DNA of 64,000 bases from Neorhizobium galegae (GTDB lineage Bacteria > Pseudomonadota > Alphaproteobacteria > Rhizobiales > Rhizobiaceae). A program made the translations under genes and the position numbers. The stretch covers positions 144,537 to 208,536 of the forward strand of contig NZ_JAGIPH010000008.1 of NCBI RefSeq assembly GCF_017877135.1. The letters are read 5' to 3'. Positions 18,176-27,261 of this stretch are shown in pieces (position 1 is the first letter of the stretch; every line of letters starts with the position of its first letter). The notes under the pieces were generated by a model that searched no databases, was not told where the DNA came from, and saw only the letters and a program-made list of their open reading frames with translations.

Positions 18176-20365
18176 ATGAACACCTCATCAGCAAGGGACA
18201 CCAGGGGCGTGGTCTCCAGCATCGTCTTCTGGGCCTTGATCTCGGTCCTTACCCTCGTCGTCATCACCCTGCCGGTCAGCATGCAGACGCAGCTGGTGCT
18301 GAGCCTCACCGTCGTCGTCATGCTCGGCATCCTGAAGGTCACGGCAGCCGGCGGGCGCTGGCGGCTGATCACGCTGGCGCTCGGAACCTCCATCGTGCTG
18401 CGCTACGTCTACTGGCGCACCACCGAAACCATTCCGCCTGTCAGCCAGCTCGAAAACTTCATTCCCGGCATCCTGGTCTATCTGGCCGAAATGTACAGCG
18501 TGGTCATGCTCGGCCTCAGCCTGTTCATCGTCGCCATGCCGCTGCCGCCGCGGCCGGCACCCGATCTCGACCCGGACTACCTGCCGACGGTCGATGTCTT
18601 CGTGCCGAGCTACAACGAGGGGGAGGATCTGCTGTCCAACACGCTTGCGGCTGCAAAAGCGATGGATTATCCGGCGGACAAGCTGCAGATCTGGCTGCTT
18701 GACGATGGCAGCACGCAGCAGAAGCAGAATTCGACCGATGTCCGCGAGGCCGAAGTCGCCATTGCCCGGCACCATACCCTTACCGCGCTGTGCGCCGAAC
18801 TTGGCATCAACTACCTTAGCCGCGAACGCAACGTGCACGCCAAGGCCGGCAACCTCAACAACGGCCTCTTGCATTCGCAAGGGCAGCTGGTTGCCGTATT
18901 TGACGCCGACCACGCACCGGCGCGCGACTTCCTGCGGCAAACCGTCGGCTACTTCAACAAGGATCCGAAGCTTTTCCTCGTGCAGACGCCGCATTTCTTC
19001 ATCAATCCGGATCCGCTCGAGCGCAATCTGCAGACCTTCGAGACGATGCCGAGCGAAAACGAGATGTTCTACGGCATCATCCAGCGCGGGCTGGACAAAT
19101 GGAATGCCGCCTTTTTCTGCGGCTCGGCGGCCGTGCTGCGGCGCGAGGCGCTGAAGCAGTCGAACGGCTTCAGCGGTCTCAGCATCACCGAAGACTGCGA
19201 GACCGCCCTTGCGCTGCACTCCACAGGCTGGAACAGCGTCTATGTCGACAAGCCGCTGATCGCCGGCCTGCAACCGGCCACCTTTGCAAGCTTCATCGGA
19301 CAACGCAGCCGCTGGGCACAGGGGATGATGCAGATCCTGCGATTCCGCTTTCCGCTTCTGAAGCGCGGCTTATCGCCGGCCCAGCGCCTCTGCTACATGT
19401 CGTCGACGCTGTTCTGGCTGTTTCCCTTTACCCGCGTGATCTTTCTCTTTGCGCCCCTGTTCTACATCCTCTTCGACCTGGAAATATTCACGGCCTCCGG
19501 CGGCGAGTTTCTGGCCTATACCAGCGCCTATATGGTGGTGAACCTGATGCTGCAGAACTACCTCTATGGTGCGTTTCGCTGGCCCTGGATCTCCGAGCTT
19601 TACGAATATATCCAGACGGTCCACCTGCTGCCGGCGGTCATTTCGGTCATGCTCAACCCGACCAAGCCGACGTTCAAGGTGACGGCCAAGGACGAAAATG
19701 TCTCCTCCGACCGTCTTTCGGAACTCAGCCGGCCGTTTTTCGTCATCTTCGCCGCTCTCCTGGTCACGCTGGTCATCGCCGGATACCGGATTTATACGGA
19801 ACCCTATAATGCCGACGTGCTGCTGGTGGTCGGCGGCTGGAACCTGCTCAACCTGATCATCGCCGGCTGCGCGCTTGGCGTCGTGTCCGAGCGCAAGGAT
19901 CGGGCATCATCGAGACGGTTCAGGGTACGCCGCCGCTGTGAACTGGGCTTCGACGACGCCTGGTATCCCGCCTCCATCGAGGATGTGTCCGTCGGCGGCC
20001 TTCGCCTGCAGGCCTTCGGCCGCGACCTGAAGGCATTGCAACAAAATGCGCCCGCGCAGATCCGCTTCCAGCCGCATGGCGGCGCCATGGAGCCGGTGGT
20101 GCTGCCCGTCAAGGTGCGCAATATCGAGACGACCAGCGACATCGCCATGCTTGGTTGCCAGTATCAACCCCAGAACGCCAAGGATCGCAGCTCGATTGCC
20201 GATCTCCTCTTTGCAAACTCCGCGCAATGGGAAGAATTCCAGCGCGGAAGGCGCCACAATCCGGGTCTCATCCGCGGCACCGTCTGGTTCCTGGGTCTGG
20301 CCATGTATCAGATGAGCCGAGGCTTGCTCTACCTCTTCAAGGGTTTGAAGGGGGCTGCGGAATGA
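18176..20365 (+). CDS. bcsA: Cellulose synthase catalytic subunit
   Basis: A 729-residue GT2 membrane enzyme polymerising UDP-glucose into beta-1,4-glucan. The processive GT motifs are complete: D176-D177-G, D243-A-D245, T338-E339-D340 and Q376-R-S-R379-W380. Hydrophobic segments flank the GT domain on both sides. A PilZ domain follows, with the c-di-GMP-binding arginines at about residues 580-587 (RRFRVRRR) and the 'DVSVGG' motif, so activity should need cyclic-di-GMP. ATG 18176 follows TGAGG; GTG 18161 is possible. It overlaps bcsB by 4 bases. Confidence 0.96.
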   Translation: MNTSSARDTRGVVSSIVFWALISVLTLVVITLPVSMQTQLVLSLTVVVMLGILKVTAAGGRWRLITLALGTSIVLRYVYWRTTETIPPVSQLENFIPGILVYLAEMYSVVMLGLSLFIVAMPLPPRPAPDLDPDYLPTVDVFVPSYNEGEDLLSNTLAAAKAMDYPADKLQIWLLDDGSTQQKQNSTDVREAEVAIARHHTLTALCAELGINYLSRERNVHAKAGNLNNGLLHSQGQLVAVFDADHAPARDFLRQTVGYFNKDPKLFLVQTPHFFINPDPLERNLQTFETMPSENEMFYGIIQRGLDKWNAAFFCGSAAVLRREALKQSNGFSGLSITEDCETALALHSTGWNSVYVDKPLIAGLQPATFASFIGQRSRWAQGMMQILRFRFPLLKRGLSPAQRLCYMSSTLFWLFPFTRVIFLFAPLFYILFDLEIFTASGGEFLAYTSAYMVVNLMLQNYLYGAFRWPWISELYEYIQTVHLLPAVISVMLNPTKPTFKVTAKDENVSSDRLSELSRPFFVIFAALLVTLVIAGYRIYTEPYNADVLLVVGGWNLLNLIIAGCALGVVSERKDRASSRRFRVRRRCELGFDDAWYPASIEDVSVGGLRLQAFGRDLKALQQNAPAQIRFQPHGGAMEPVVLPVKVRNIETTSDIAMLGCQYQPQNAKDRSSIADLLFANSAQWEEFQRGRRHNPGLIRGTVWFLGLAMYQMSRGLLYLFKGLKGAAE

Positions 20366-22836
20366 CCGGGCACCCAAAGCTGCTTTTTGCCGCAATGAAC
20401 TGCCTTCTGGCGCTGGCTGTACCGGCAGGGGCGCAGACGCCCTTCGACATGTCACCGGAGCGGCCGCCGGCTCCCGCCAGTCCCGTGATCCCGCCATCCC
20501 TGCCGGTGCCGGGGGGGGCGGAGACCCGCAAGCCCCCGCTCCCGACGCCGGCTCCTGCTAGAGCGCCTGTGCCACCCGCCTCACAGCCGGCGGTCCAGGC
20601 TGTCCAATCGCCGCCCTCGCCAGTCCCGACAGCGCCCGTGTCACCCGCGCCGGCCCCTGCTCAGGCTCCGGCTCCTTCTCCTGTCCAGACCATGCGCCAC
20701 TACCTCGTGCCGGGCGCAAGTCTGGTTCTCGAGGGCGAATACGCTCGCAAAGGGTGGAGCTTCTACCTGATGGACGCGGAAGCCAATGCGCCGGCCAAAT
20801 TGCGGATGAGCTTTCGCAATGCTGTTGTCATTGCCCCGGAAGTGTCGGAACTGCAGGTCCTGATCAACGGTCATCCCATTGCGCAGGAGCGGATTGCGGC
20901 TGCCGATGCACCCGGCACGCTCCTCCTCGACATTCCGACGGGCGTCCTGCAGGCAGGTGCCAACCGCATCGAGATCATCGCCTCGCAACGTCACCGGACC
21001 GACTGCGACATCCGCTCCACCTATGAATTGTGGACGGAAATCGACCCGAAGGAGACCTATCTTTCGTTTGCCAGCGCCTCGATCGCGCCTCTGTCGGTTG
21101 CCGAGGCGATCCGTGCCGTGGGCGTCGACGAGACGGGACGCACGCAGTTCAAGATCTGGATGCCAGGCGTTGGCCAGACCAATGCAGCCACCAATGCCAT
21201 TCGCCTCGTGCAGGGCATCGCCCTGCTTGGCTCGATGCCCAACCAATCCTTCCAGTTTTCCACCGTCGATGATCTGACGCCGGGACCGGGCCAGTTGTTG
21301 ATCGTCATGGGCACGTGGAGCGAGTTGCACCCGCTCGTTGCCGACCTTCCGGAAACGGCCCGCGCAGCAGCGGTTGCCACAGTCCTGCCCGCCAAGGATG
21401 GAAACAACCGCAGACTGCTGATCGCGGGCCCCACCTGGGAAAGTATCGGGCCTGCCATCGAAAGCCTCGTGGCCTCCGTGGACCGACCTCTCAACGTGCC
21501 GCGCGATGTCATCGAGACCCAGCGCTGGAGCGCCCCGAACGCTCCAATTCTCGTCGGCGGTGAACAGATTCCGCTGTCGCAGATGGGAGTCGACACTGTC
21601 GAGTTCAGCGGACGCCGGCTGCGGACGGGCTTCAACATTGCCGTACCGCCGGACTTTTATGCCAATGCCTATGGCGAGGCGACGCTGCTCATTGATGCAG
21701 CCTTCACCGCGGAGGTGAGGCCTGGCAGCCATATCGATGTCTACATCAATGGGAATATCGCGTCGACCTTGCCGATCAAGACGACGAGCGGGGCGATCTT
21801 CAACAAGTTGCCCATCAAGGTCCCCCTGCGGCACATCAAGGCCGGGGTCAACGAGATCGTCATCGAGGTCCTGCTCGAGACGGAGGCCGATCTGGCCTGC
21901 ATGCCCGGGACACCCGCGGGCCAGACTCCGCGTTTTGCACTGTTCGATAGTTCCGAATGGGTGATGCCGAACTTTGCGCGGCTGGGCCAAGTGCCAAACC
22001 TTGCCACGTTGACAAGCTTTGGCCGATTCTCCGCTGATGCGACGATACCTGTTCTCCTGTCGATCGATCATCTGGAACCGGACACGCTGGCGGCAGCCGC
22101 GACTTTCATCGGCAAGGTCGCCTTGTCGCTCGGACGCCTGCAGCAGGTTGATATGGTGATGGCGGCGCAGGCGCTTGGCGAACGCCCGGCACTCTTTGTC
22201 GGAACAATCGGCCAGATACCTCCGAAAGTCCTGTCGCAGCTTGGGGTATCGTCCACCGCTGTCAACACCTGGCGGCCGCAGATCGGAGCGCCCGCCACAC
22301 AGACGGTCGGCACCCCCGACGCAATGATCAAGTGGCGCCAGCAGGTGAGCGGCGGCGAGATTTCCGAAGGGCTTGCCAGATTACGACACTGGATCGGTCG
22401 CCGGTTCGATATTTCGCTGGAATCGCTGAGCCTGCTGCCGGAGCGCGACGAGATTTTCCAGCCTTCACAGAACGATACGCTGCTGGTCGGGCAGGGGCAG
22501 AGCCCCGATCGCTCCGCGCGCTGGACCGCTCTCATTGCACCAACGCCTGCAGAGCTCCGAGAAGGGCTGGCGGGGCTGGCACAACAGGACAAATGGCAGG
22601 CCCTGAGTGGCCGCATGACATCCTACCGCGCCAAGATAGACGAAATCACCAATCGACCGGCGCACAGTGTCGTCTTTGTCCAGAGCACCACCCCGTCGAT
22701 TGCCAACTACCGATTGATTGCGGCCAACTGGTTCTCTACTAATATTCTAATTTATGCAGGTCTTGTCGTCGTCGTCTGTGCATTCCTGGGTACTGCGACG
22801 ATGGTCATGCTTTCCAGAATGGGCCGGCGGCCATGA
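20362..22836 (+). CDS. bcsB: Cellulose synthase periplasmic subunit
   Basis: An 824-residue BcsB, the carbohydrate-binding-domain protein that guides the glucan through the periplasm and completes the active synthase with BcsA. A signal peptide (to about residue 25) is followed by a Pro/Ala-rich linker (residues 30-110). Paired jelly-roll and flavodoxin-like domains follow, seen in 'RHRTDCDIRSTYELWTEID' and the similar later 'ETEADLACMPGTPA'. A single C-terminal transmembrane helix is at about residues 790-815. The reading frame is open for 69 codons upstream, but ATG 20362 overlaps the bcsA stop and opens the signal peptide. Confidence 0.94.
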   Translation: MTGHPKLLFAAMNCLLALAVPAGAQTPFDMSPERPPAPASPVIPPSLPVPGGAETRKPPLPTPAPARAPVPPASQPAVQAVQSPPSPVPTAPVSPAPAPAQAPAPSPVQTMRHYLVPGASLVLEGEYARKGWSFYLMDAEANAPAKLRMSFRNAVVIAPEVSELQVLINGHPIAQERIAAADAPGTLLLDIPTGVLQAGANRIEIIASQRHRTDCDIRSTYELWTEIDPKETYLSFASASIAPLSVAEAIRAVGVDETGRTQFKIWMPGVGQTNAATNAIRLVQGIALLGSMPNQSFQFSTVDDLTPGPGQLLIVMGTWSELHPLVADLPETARAAAVATVLPAKDGNNRRLLIAGPTWESIGPAIESLVASVDRPLNVPRDVIETQRWSAPNAPILVGGEQIPLSQMGVDTVEFSGRRLRTGFNIAVPPDFYANAYGEATLLIDAAFTAEVRPGSHIDVYINGNIASTLPIKTTSGAIFNKLPIKVPLRHIKAGVNEIVIEVLLETEADLACMPGTPAGQTPRFALFDSSEWVMPNFARLGQVPNLATLTSFGRFSADATIPVLLSIDHLEPDTLAAAATFIGKVALSLGRLQQVDMVMAAQALGERPALFVGTIGQIPPKVLSQLGVSSTAVNTWRPQIGAPATQTVGTPDAMIKWRQQVSGGEISEGLARLRHWIGRRFDISLESLSLLPERDEIFQPSQNDTLLVGQGQSPDRSARWTALIAPTPAELREGLAGLAQQDKWQALSGRMTSYRAKIDEITNRPAHSVVFVQSTTPSIANYRLIAANWFSTNILIYAGLVVVVCAFLGTATMVMLSRMGRRP

Positions 22837-23876
22837 AAACGTGGTTTTCTCTTCTCTTTGCAGCGCTCTTTATTGCCTATGTGCCACCGGCGCGTGCGCT
22901 TGCAACATCGGTCAGCCCAGCCGAATGGAGCCTTTACAAGGCTCACTTTCTCGATCGCGGTGGTCGCATCATCGACAATGGCAATGGCGGCATCAGCCAT
23001 ACCGAAGGGCAGGGCTATGGCTTGCTGCTCTCCTACCTTGCCGGAAATCGCGCTGATTTCGAACTCATCTGGAGCTTTACAAGTGCCGAGATGCTGCTGC
23101 GCAACGATGGTCTGGCCGTCTGGAAATGGGACCCGGCCTCCAAACCGCATGTGACGGACGTCAACAACGCGACGGACGGTGACCTGCTGATTGCCTATGC
23201 ACTGGCCCTTGCAGGTACCACCTGGAACAGGCCGGACTACATTGCCGCTGCAACGCGCATGGCAACGGCAGTGTTGAAGGACGCCGTGGTCGTCTACGGG
23301 GGGCGAACGCTTCTGATGCCCGCTTCCACCGGATTTTCGGCCAAGGATCGCGCCGATGGTCCTGTCATCAATCCGTCCTACTGGATCTTCGAAGCCTTTC
23401 CGGTGATGAACGTGCTTGCGCCATCAGAGAAATGGCAGAATCTGACGGATAGCGGGCTCGATCTCCTGCAGTCGCTGCAATTCGGGCCGGCGCGGCTGCC
23501 CGCCGAATGGGTCAGCCTCAAGCGAAGCCCACAGCCGGCGGCAGGCTTTGCGCCTGAATTTTCCTATAACGCCATCCGTATCCCGCTTTACTTGGCACGC
23601 GCCGGCCTGGGCGATGCCGCGTTCCTGCGCCATCTGATGGGCGCGATGGCACCTGTCGACCGTCCCATGGCAACGGTCAACCTCATCACCGGTCAACCGC
23701 TCGATCCGTTGGTCGACAATGGATACCGGATTGTCACCAGCCTGCTCGATTGTGTGGTGAATGGCACCCAGGTGCCGGCCGAGTTGCAAAGCTTCCGACC
23801 TGAACTGTATTACCCCTCGACGCTTCAGCTTCTTGCGCTTTCATTTCTTCGGGAGGAACACCCGGCATGTCTTTGA
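22833..23876 (+). CDS. bcsZ: Periplasmic GH8 endoglucanase (CelC/BcsZ)
   Basis: A 347-residue GH8 cellulase with a signal peptide (about residues 1-23, to ARA-LA). The catalytic-acid segment 'GGISHTEGQGYG' puts the acid at E58, and 'ATDGDLLIAYALA' supplies the conserved substrate-binding Asp. At the position of the usual Y-D-A-x-R base segment the sequence reads Y-N-A-I-R, so the canonical Asp is Asn here; some GH8 subgroups are known to differ at the base. The enzyme trims or edits nascent cellulose and is needed for normal fibril formation in rhizobia. It overlaps bcsB (4 bases) and bcsK (10 bases). Confidence 0.92.
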   Translation: MKTWFSLLFAALFIAYVPPARALATSVSPAEWSLYKAHFLDRGGRIIDNGNGGISHTEGQGYGLLLSYLAGNRADFELIWSFTSAEMLLRNDGLAVWKWDPASKPHVTDVNNATDGDLLIAYALALAGTTWNRPDYIAAATRMATAVLKDAVVVYGGRTLLMPASTGFSAKDRADGPVINPSYWIFEAFPVMNVLAPSEKWQNLTDSGLDLLQSLQFGPARLPAEWVSLKRSPQPAAGFAPEFSYNAIRIPLYLARAGLGDAAFLRHLMGAMAPVDRPMATVNLITGQPLDPLVDNGYRIVTSLLDCVVNGTQVPAELQSFRPELYYPSTLQLLALSFLREEHPACL

Positions 23877-26128
23877 AACCGGCGCATCGCTATTGGCCCG
23901 TCGTCTTCGTAAGCCTGTGCGTGCTTGGCGCTGGCACCTCATACGCTGCCTCGTCCAGCCAGGGTGGCGACACGGAGCCGTCGCTGGTGCCGGTGGAGCG
24001 TCAGGGACGCCTGCGCCTGGCCAAGGAGGCCATGGGTGTCACCACGGGACCGCGTCTCGCACAGGTTCCCGAAGCGCCCGCCGCTGCCCCCCAGTCCGCC
24101 CCCGCGCCTGCCGGACGCGTGCAAAGAGATCCGCCGCCGACCGCAACACCGGCCCCGGCGCAAGCGTCTGTGCCACCGTCTCAACCCACGACGAATGCTG
24201 CGGCACCGGAGCCGGATCTGAGTGCTTTGCGCTATTTCGCCAGCCGGGGCGATACCGCACGGCTGAAGGTTGAGATCGCCCGGCTGCGCAGCCTTTATCC
24301 CGATTGGTCCCCGCCGGACGATCCACTGGCCATCCCGCGCAACGGCGATCCGCAGCTGGAAGCCATGTGGAAGCTTTACGCGGAAGGCCGATATCCGGAG
24401 ATCCGCCAGGCCATCGCGGAACGGCAGGCGGCAGACCCCAACTGGACGCCGCCGGCGGATCTGCTGAACCGGCTCGCCATGGCCGAGGCGCGCAGTCGTC
24501 TCGTCAACGCCTCCAACCTCAAGCAATATGCCACCGTCATCTCCCTTGGCGCGAGCAACCCGAACCTGTTGAACTGCAGTGACGTGGATGTGCTGTGGCG
24601 TATCGCAGAGGCCTTTGTGCGCACAGATCGCCCGCAGCGTGGCGTCGACGCCTATAGCTATATTCTCAGGCAGTGCGAAAACCCGCAGGAACGCGTCGCG
24701 ACCATTCAGAAAGCAGCGGAACTGTTGCCGGCAACAGATCTTCGCGCGCTTCTTTCCCTGGAGAAACCGCTCGCGGACGGCCAGCCGGAATTTGCCGCCC
24801 TGCGCGACGATCTGGCCCGCCGCTTCATCGCCGATGCCAACAAGAATAACCGGATGGATGTTGCGCCGGAAGACGTCCAGCGGCTTGAGGCCGTGGCCGA
24901 GCGCGACAAGCTCGCCTCGGACAGCCTTCAGCTCGGCTGGCTGTTCCAGCGGCGCGGCGATCTCGTCAATGCCGAAAAATGGTTCCGTGCCTCGCGCGAC
25001 AAGGAACCGTCGGCCTCGGCCTCGCAGGGACTTGCGCTGGTCCTGATTGCCCGTGGCCTGCCGATGGAGGCCGAAGACATCATGTACCAGTGGCGCGACA
25101 CGTCCGACGACAGCAAGGCGACCTATCTTGCCGCTGCGGCGAACCTCTTGGCGCTCAACCCGGCGCCGGTGCTGGCCGAACCGGTGCTGCGCCGCATCGC
25201 AGTGGAAGTCATTGCCGCCAAATATGTGCCAGCCGCCCAGCAACTGGGGTGGTATGCGCAGACGCTGCGTCAGCCACAGACGGCGATGCAGTGGTTCGAG
25301 ACCGCCCTGCAATGGAAACCGGATGACGAGCCCTCCGCCTATGGCCTCCTGATCGTGCGGCAAAGCCTGAACGACCGCGCCGGTGTGCTGGCCATCCAGA
25401 AGGAATGGGCAGGGCGCTCACAGCGCATCGCCGATGCGGGGGAAAAAAGCCCGCCGCAGACCCCGCCACTTGCTGTCCAAACGCCGCGCCAGGAGGCCAC
25501 CAAGCCCGCTCCCTTGTCCTTCACCGCGCCGGACCGCGGCGCGCCCGTCGCCGCGCCCCAGCGGATGACCGCCACGACGACAGCAAGAACCGCCACGGCC
25601 CGTCGCAGCGCCTGCGCTTCGCGCACCGGCACCGCGTCCCAGCGCGTCGAGGACACCACGCTGACGAATGGCTGGTGCCTGATGGATCTCAACCGTCCGC
25701 TGGAAGCGGTGCAGGCCTTTGAGGCCGCACTGAAAAGCCCGTCAGCGGCCATTAGGGAGGATGCAGCCTACGGACAGTCGCTGGCCTATCTGCGCCTCGG
25801 CCTGACCGATAACGCTGCCGTTGCCGCCACTAAGGCACCCCAGCGGCCCGCCCGCGCCGCCGAGCTTCAGGTTTCCATTCTCGGCAACCGCGCGCTGTCG
25901 GCTTTCCAGGCCGGACGCTATAGGGAAGCCTTGGTCTATCTTGACCAGCGTGCTGCACTGAAAACGGAGACAACCGATCTCATGGTGCTGCGTGCCTATG
26001 CCTATCAGGAACTGGGCATTTCGGCAGGAGCGCGGCAGATCTTCGAGGTGCTGGCGGAAACCGGCAACAAGGATGCGCTGCGCGGCGTCGAGGAAATTCG
26101 GTCCATGATGAACGACCGGGGTGGCTGA
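23867..26128 (+). CDS. bcsK: TPR-repeat cellulose protein (BcsK type)
   Basis: A 753-residue protein with a signal peptide (about residues 1-27) and a Pro/Ala-rich stretch (residues 60-110). Many helix-turn-helix repeats of the TPR/Sel1 type follow, for example 'LQLGWLFQRRGDLVNAEKWFRAS' and 'AYGQSLAYLRLGLTDNAAVAATKAP'. Unlike BcsC it has no C-terminal outer-membrane barrel, which fits BcsK of type III operons. A low-complexity Pro/Ala/Arg/Thr region (about residues 525-590) splits the repeats. ATG 23867 has GGGAGGA upstream. It probably organises the periplasmic part of the exporter; an outer-membrane pore is not encoded here. Confidence 0.82.
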   Translation: MSLKPAHRYWPVVFVSLCVLGAGTSYAASSSQGGDTEPSLVPVERQGRLRLAKEAMGVTTGPRLAQVPEAPAAAPQSAPAPAGRVQRDPPPTATPAPAQASVPPSQPTTNAAAPEPDLSALRYFASRGDTARLKVEIARLRSLYPDWSPPDDPLAIPRNGDPQLEAMWKLYAEGRYPEIRQAIAERQAADPNWTPPADLLNRLAMAEARSRLVNASNLKQYATVISLGASNPNLLNCSDVDVLWRIAEAFVRTDRPQRGVDAYSYILRQCENPQERVATIQKAAELLPATDLRALLSLEKPLADGQPEFAALRDDLARRFIADANKNNRMDVAPEDVQRLEAVAERDKLASDSLQLGWLFQRRGDLVNAEKWFRASRDKEPSASASQGLALVLIARGLPMEAEDIMYQWRDTSDDSKATYLAAAANLLALNPAPVLAEPVLRRIAVEVIAAKYVPAAQQLGWYAQTLRQPQTAMQWFETALQWKPDDEPSAYGLLIVRQSLNDRAGVLAIQKEWAGRSQRIADAGEKSPPQTPPLAVQTPRQEATKPAPLSFTAPDRGAPVAAPQRMTATTTARTATARRSACASRTGTASQRVEDTTLTNGWCLMDLNRPLEAVQAFEAALKSPSAAIREDAAYGQSLAYLRLGLTDNAAVAATKAPQRPARAAELQVSILGNRALSAFQAGRYREALVYLDQRAALKTETTDLMVLRAYAYQELGISAGARQIFEVLAETGNKDALRGVEEIRSMMNDRGG

Positions 26129-26248
26129 TAGTCACCCCAGACGGCAGTTGCCCGTCCGTAATCGTTGATCAAGAGAGAATGGCGCCTGGTTCAGACGCGA
26201 AGCCGGCAGCGCGCGCCTGCGCGGCAACCGCTTGAGGCCTTGCAGAGG

Positions 26249-26341
26249 CTACAGCAGGCTACCCGTTACAAACAGGTAAGCGACACCCACTGCCGCCAGG
26301 ACGGCAAGACCAATCATGTGATAGTTCGGCGTTGATTTCAT
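26249..26341 (-). CDS. Possible 30-residue single-helix membrane peptide
   Basis: A short open frame, MKSTPNYHMIGLAVLAAVGV followed by AYLFVTGSLL and a stop. A polar eight-residue head precedes one 18-20-residue hydrophobic helix, the pattern of a real small membrane protein. It stands alone between bcsK and an AT-rich spacer on the opposite strand. No good Shine-Dalgarno sequence is visible, so the call rests on the composition and the clean start and stop. Function unknown. Confidence 0.4.
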   Translation of the reverse strand: MKSTPNYHMIGLAVLAAVGVAYLFVTGSLL

Positions 26342-26875
26342 ACCAGGCCACAACTCATTCGAAATTTAATATTCTACTGCGTCTTATCCAAACATACGTT
26401 CATGATAAGTTAGAAAAAATCTATTTTCACAAGATGCACCATGTTGCCAGCATCCAGCAGTTAGGAGAATTCAAATCGACACTTTATGAGTGCGGACGAG
26501 TACGCCGTGGCAGGCATTCGCCGCATGTATGGAATAATCACCCCGAAGGTGATGCCCTTATGAAAGTTCAAAGTAATCTGACTGTCAATTAGAAGTTTAG
26601 TTGTTTTTCGAAGCGCGAAAATTGTGATCGTCAGACATTATATATTTAAATGTATATAAGCATTGAGCGGATTTAAATTTTTCTTTTCGGAATAGTTTTA
26701 CGCGTCAGCTCCTAGACGAGCGGCCCCTCGGGGAAAGCCGCGCCGGCAGCGCCCGTCATCATGATCTTTTCCAAGTTCCCGCCGCAGCCGCGGACGGAGG
26801 CTCCCTCCGCACCCACCATGGAACCCGGTTGAGGCTTTTGCGTTGAGGGGAACACACGATATTTAAGGAACGATC
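26342..26875. other. AT-rich intergenic spacer, no gene seen
   Basis: About 530 bases. From 26342 to about 26700 the composition is far richer in A/T than the surrounding genes, with the palindrome-like TATATATTTAAATGTATATA near 26640-26660. From about 26710 it returns to GC-rich. An 86-codon frame at 26332-26592 starts at TTG and matches nothing I recognise. The promoter of the small DUF1328 gene is expected in the right half. Confidence 0.4.
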
Positions 26876-27049
26876 ATGCTGAAGTGGGCTCTTATTTTTC
26901 TCGTCATCTCCCTGATTTCCGGCTTCCTCGGTTTTTCCGGTGTATCGGCCGCAACCGCCACGATCGCGCGCGTGCTGTTCTTCATCGCGATCATCGTATT
27001 TCTGGTTTTTGTCGTCCTCGCCTTCATGGCAGGCAGCGTTGTCTTATAA
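26876..27049 (+). CDS. DUF1328 small membrane protein (YtjA-like)
   Basis: A 57-residue protein made of two hydrophobic helices (about residues 4-20 and 33-52) joined by 'GFSGVSAATATIARV', the DUF1328/YtjA signature. It should sit in the inner membrane; function is unknown, and relatives are often stress- or stationary-phase-induced. ATG 26876 is preceded by AAGGAACGATC, a good ribosome-binding site. It is a single-gene unit; the next gene (putR) runs the other way. Confidence 0.85.
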   Translation: MLKWALIFLVISLISGFLGFSGVSAATATIARVLFFIAIIVFLVFVVLAFMAGSVVL

Positions 27050-27090
27050 TCCAGACGCAGGCGTCTCAGGCGCTTGACGGCCCGACAAAC

Positions 27091-27117
27091 GAAAAAAGCC
27101 CTGCCAAACGGCAGGGC
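27091..27117 (-). terminator. Intrinsic terminator on the minus strand
   Basis: Perfect 8-base stem GCCCTGCC/GGCAGGGC (27098-27105 and 27110-27117) with loop AAAC. The A-run at 27092-27097 gives a T-run after the stem when read on the minus strand. It is about 145 bases past the stop of putR and probably ends its transcript. It could also act weakly for the plus-strand DUF1328 gene, but no plus-strand T-run follows. Confidence 0.7.
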
Positions 27118-27261
27118 AAATCTGGGGGAAAAACTCGCACGCCCTTTGGGTTGCGAGCACCTCATACAGACAGAGTTTTGCGGTTCTCGCGAGGGCGACT
27201 TGCCCAAAAACGGTACGATCTGCAGAAAAAACGACAGCACCCTTGCCTGTTTTTTGCCAAG

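Noticed and set aside
20641..22071. 476-codon minus-strand frame
   Set aside because: Antisense of bcsB; same GC-driven artefact.
26332..26592. 86-codon frame in the AT-rich spacer
   Set aside because: Starts at TTG without a convincing ribosome-binding site, overlaps the small minus-strand peptide gene and has no recognisable features.
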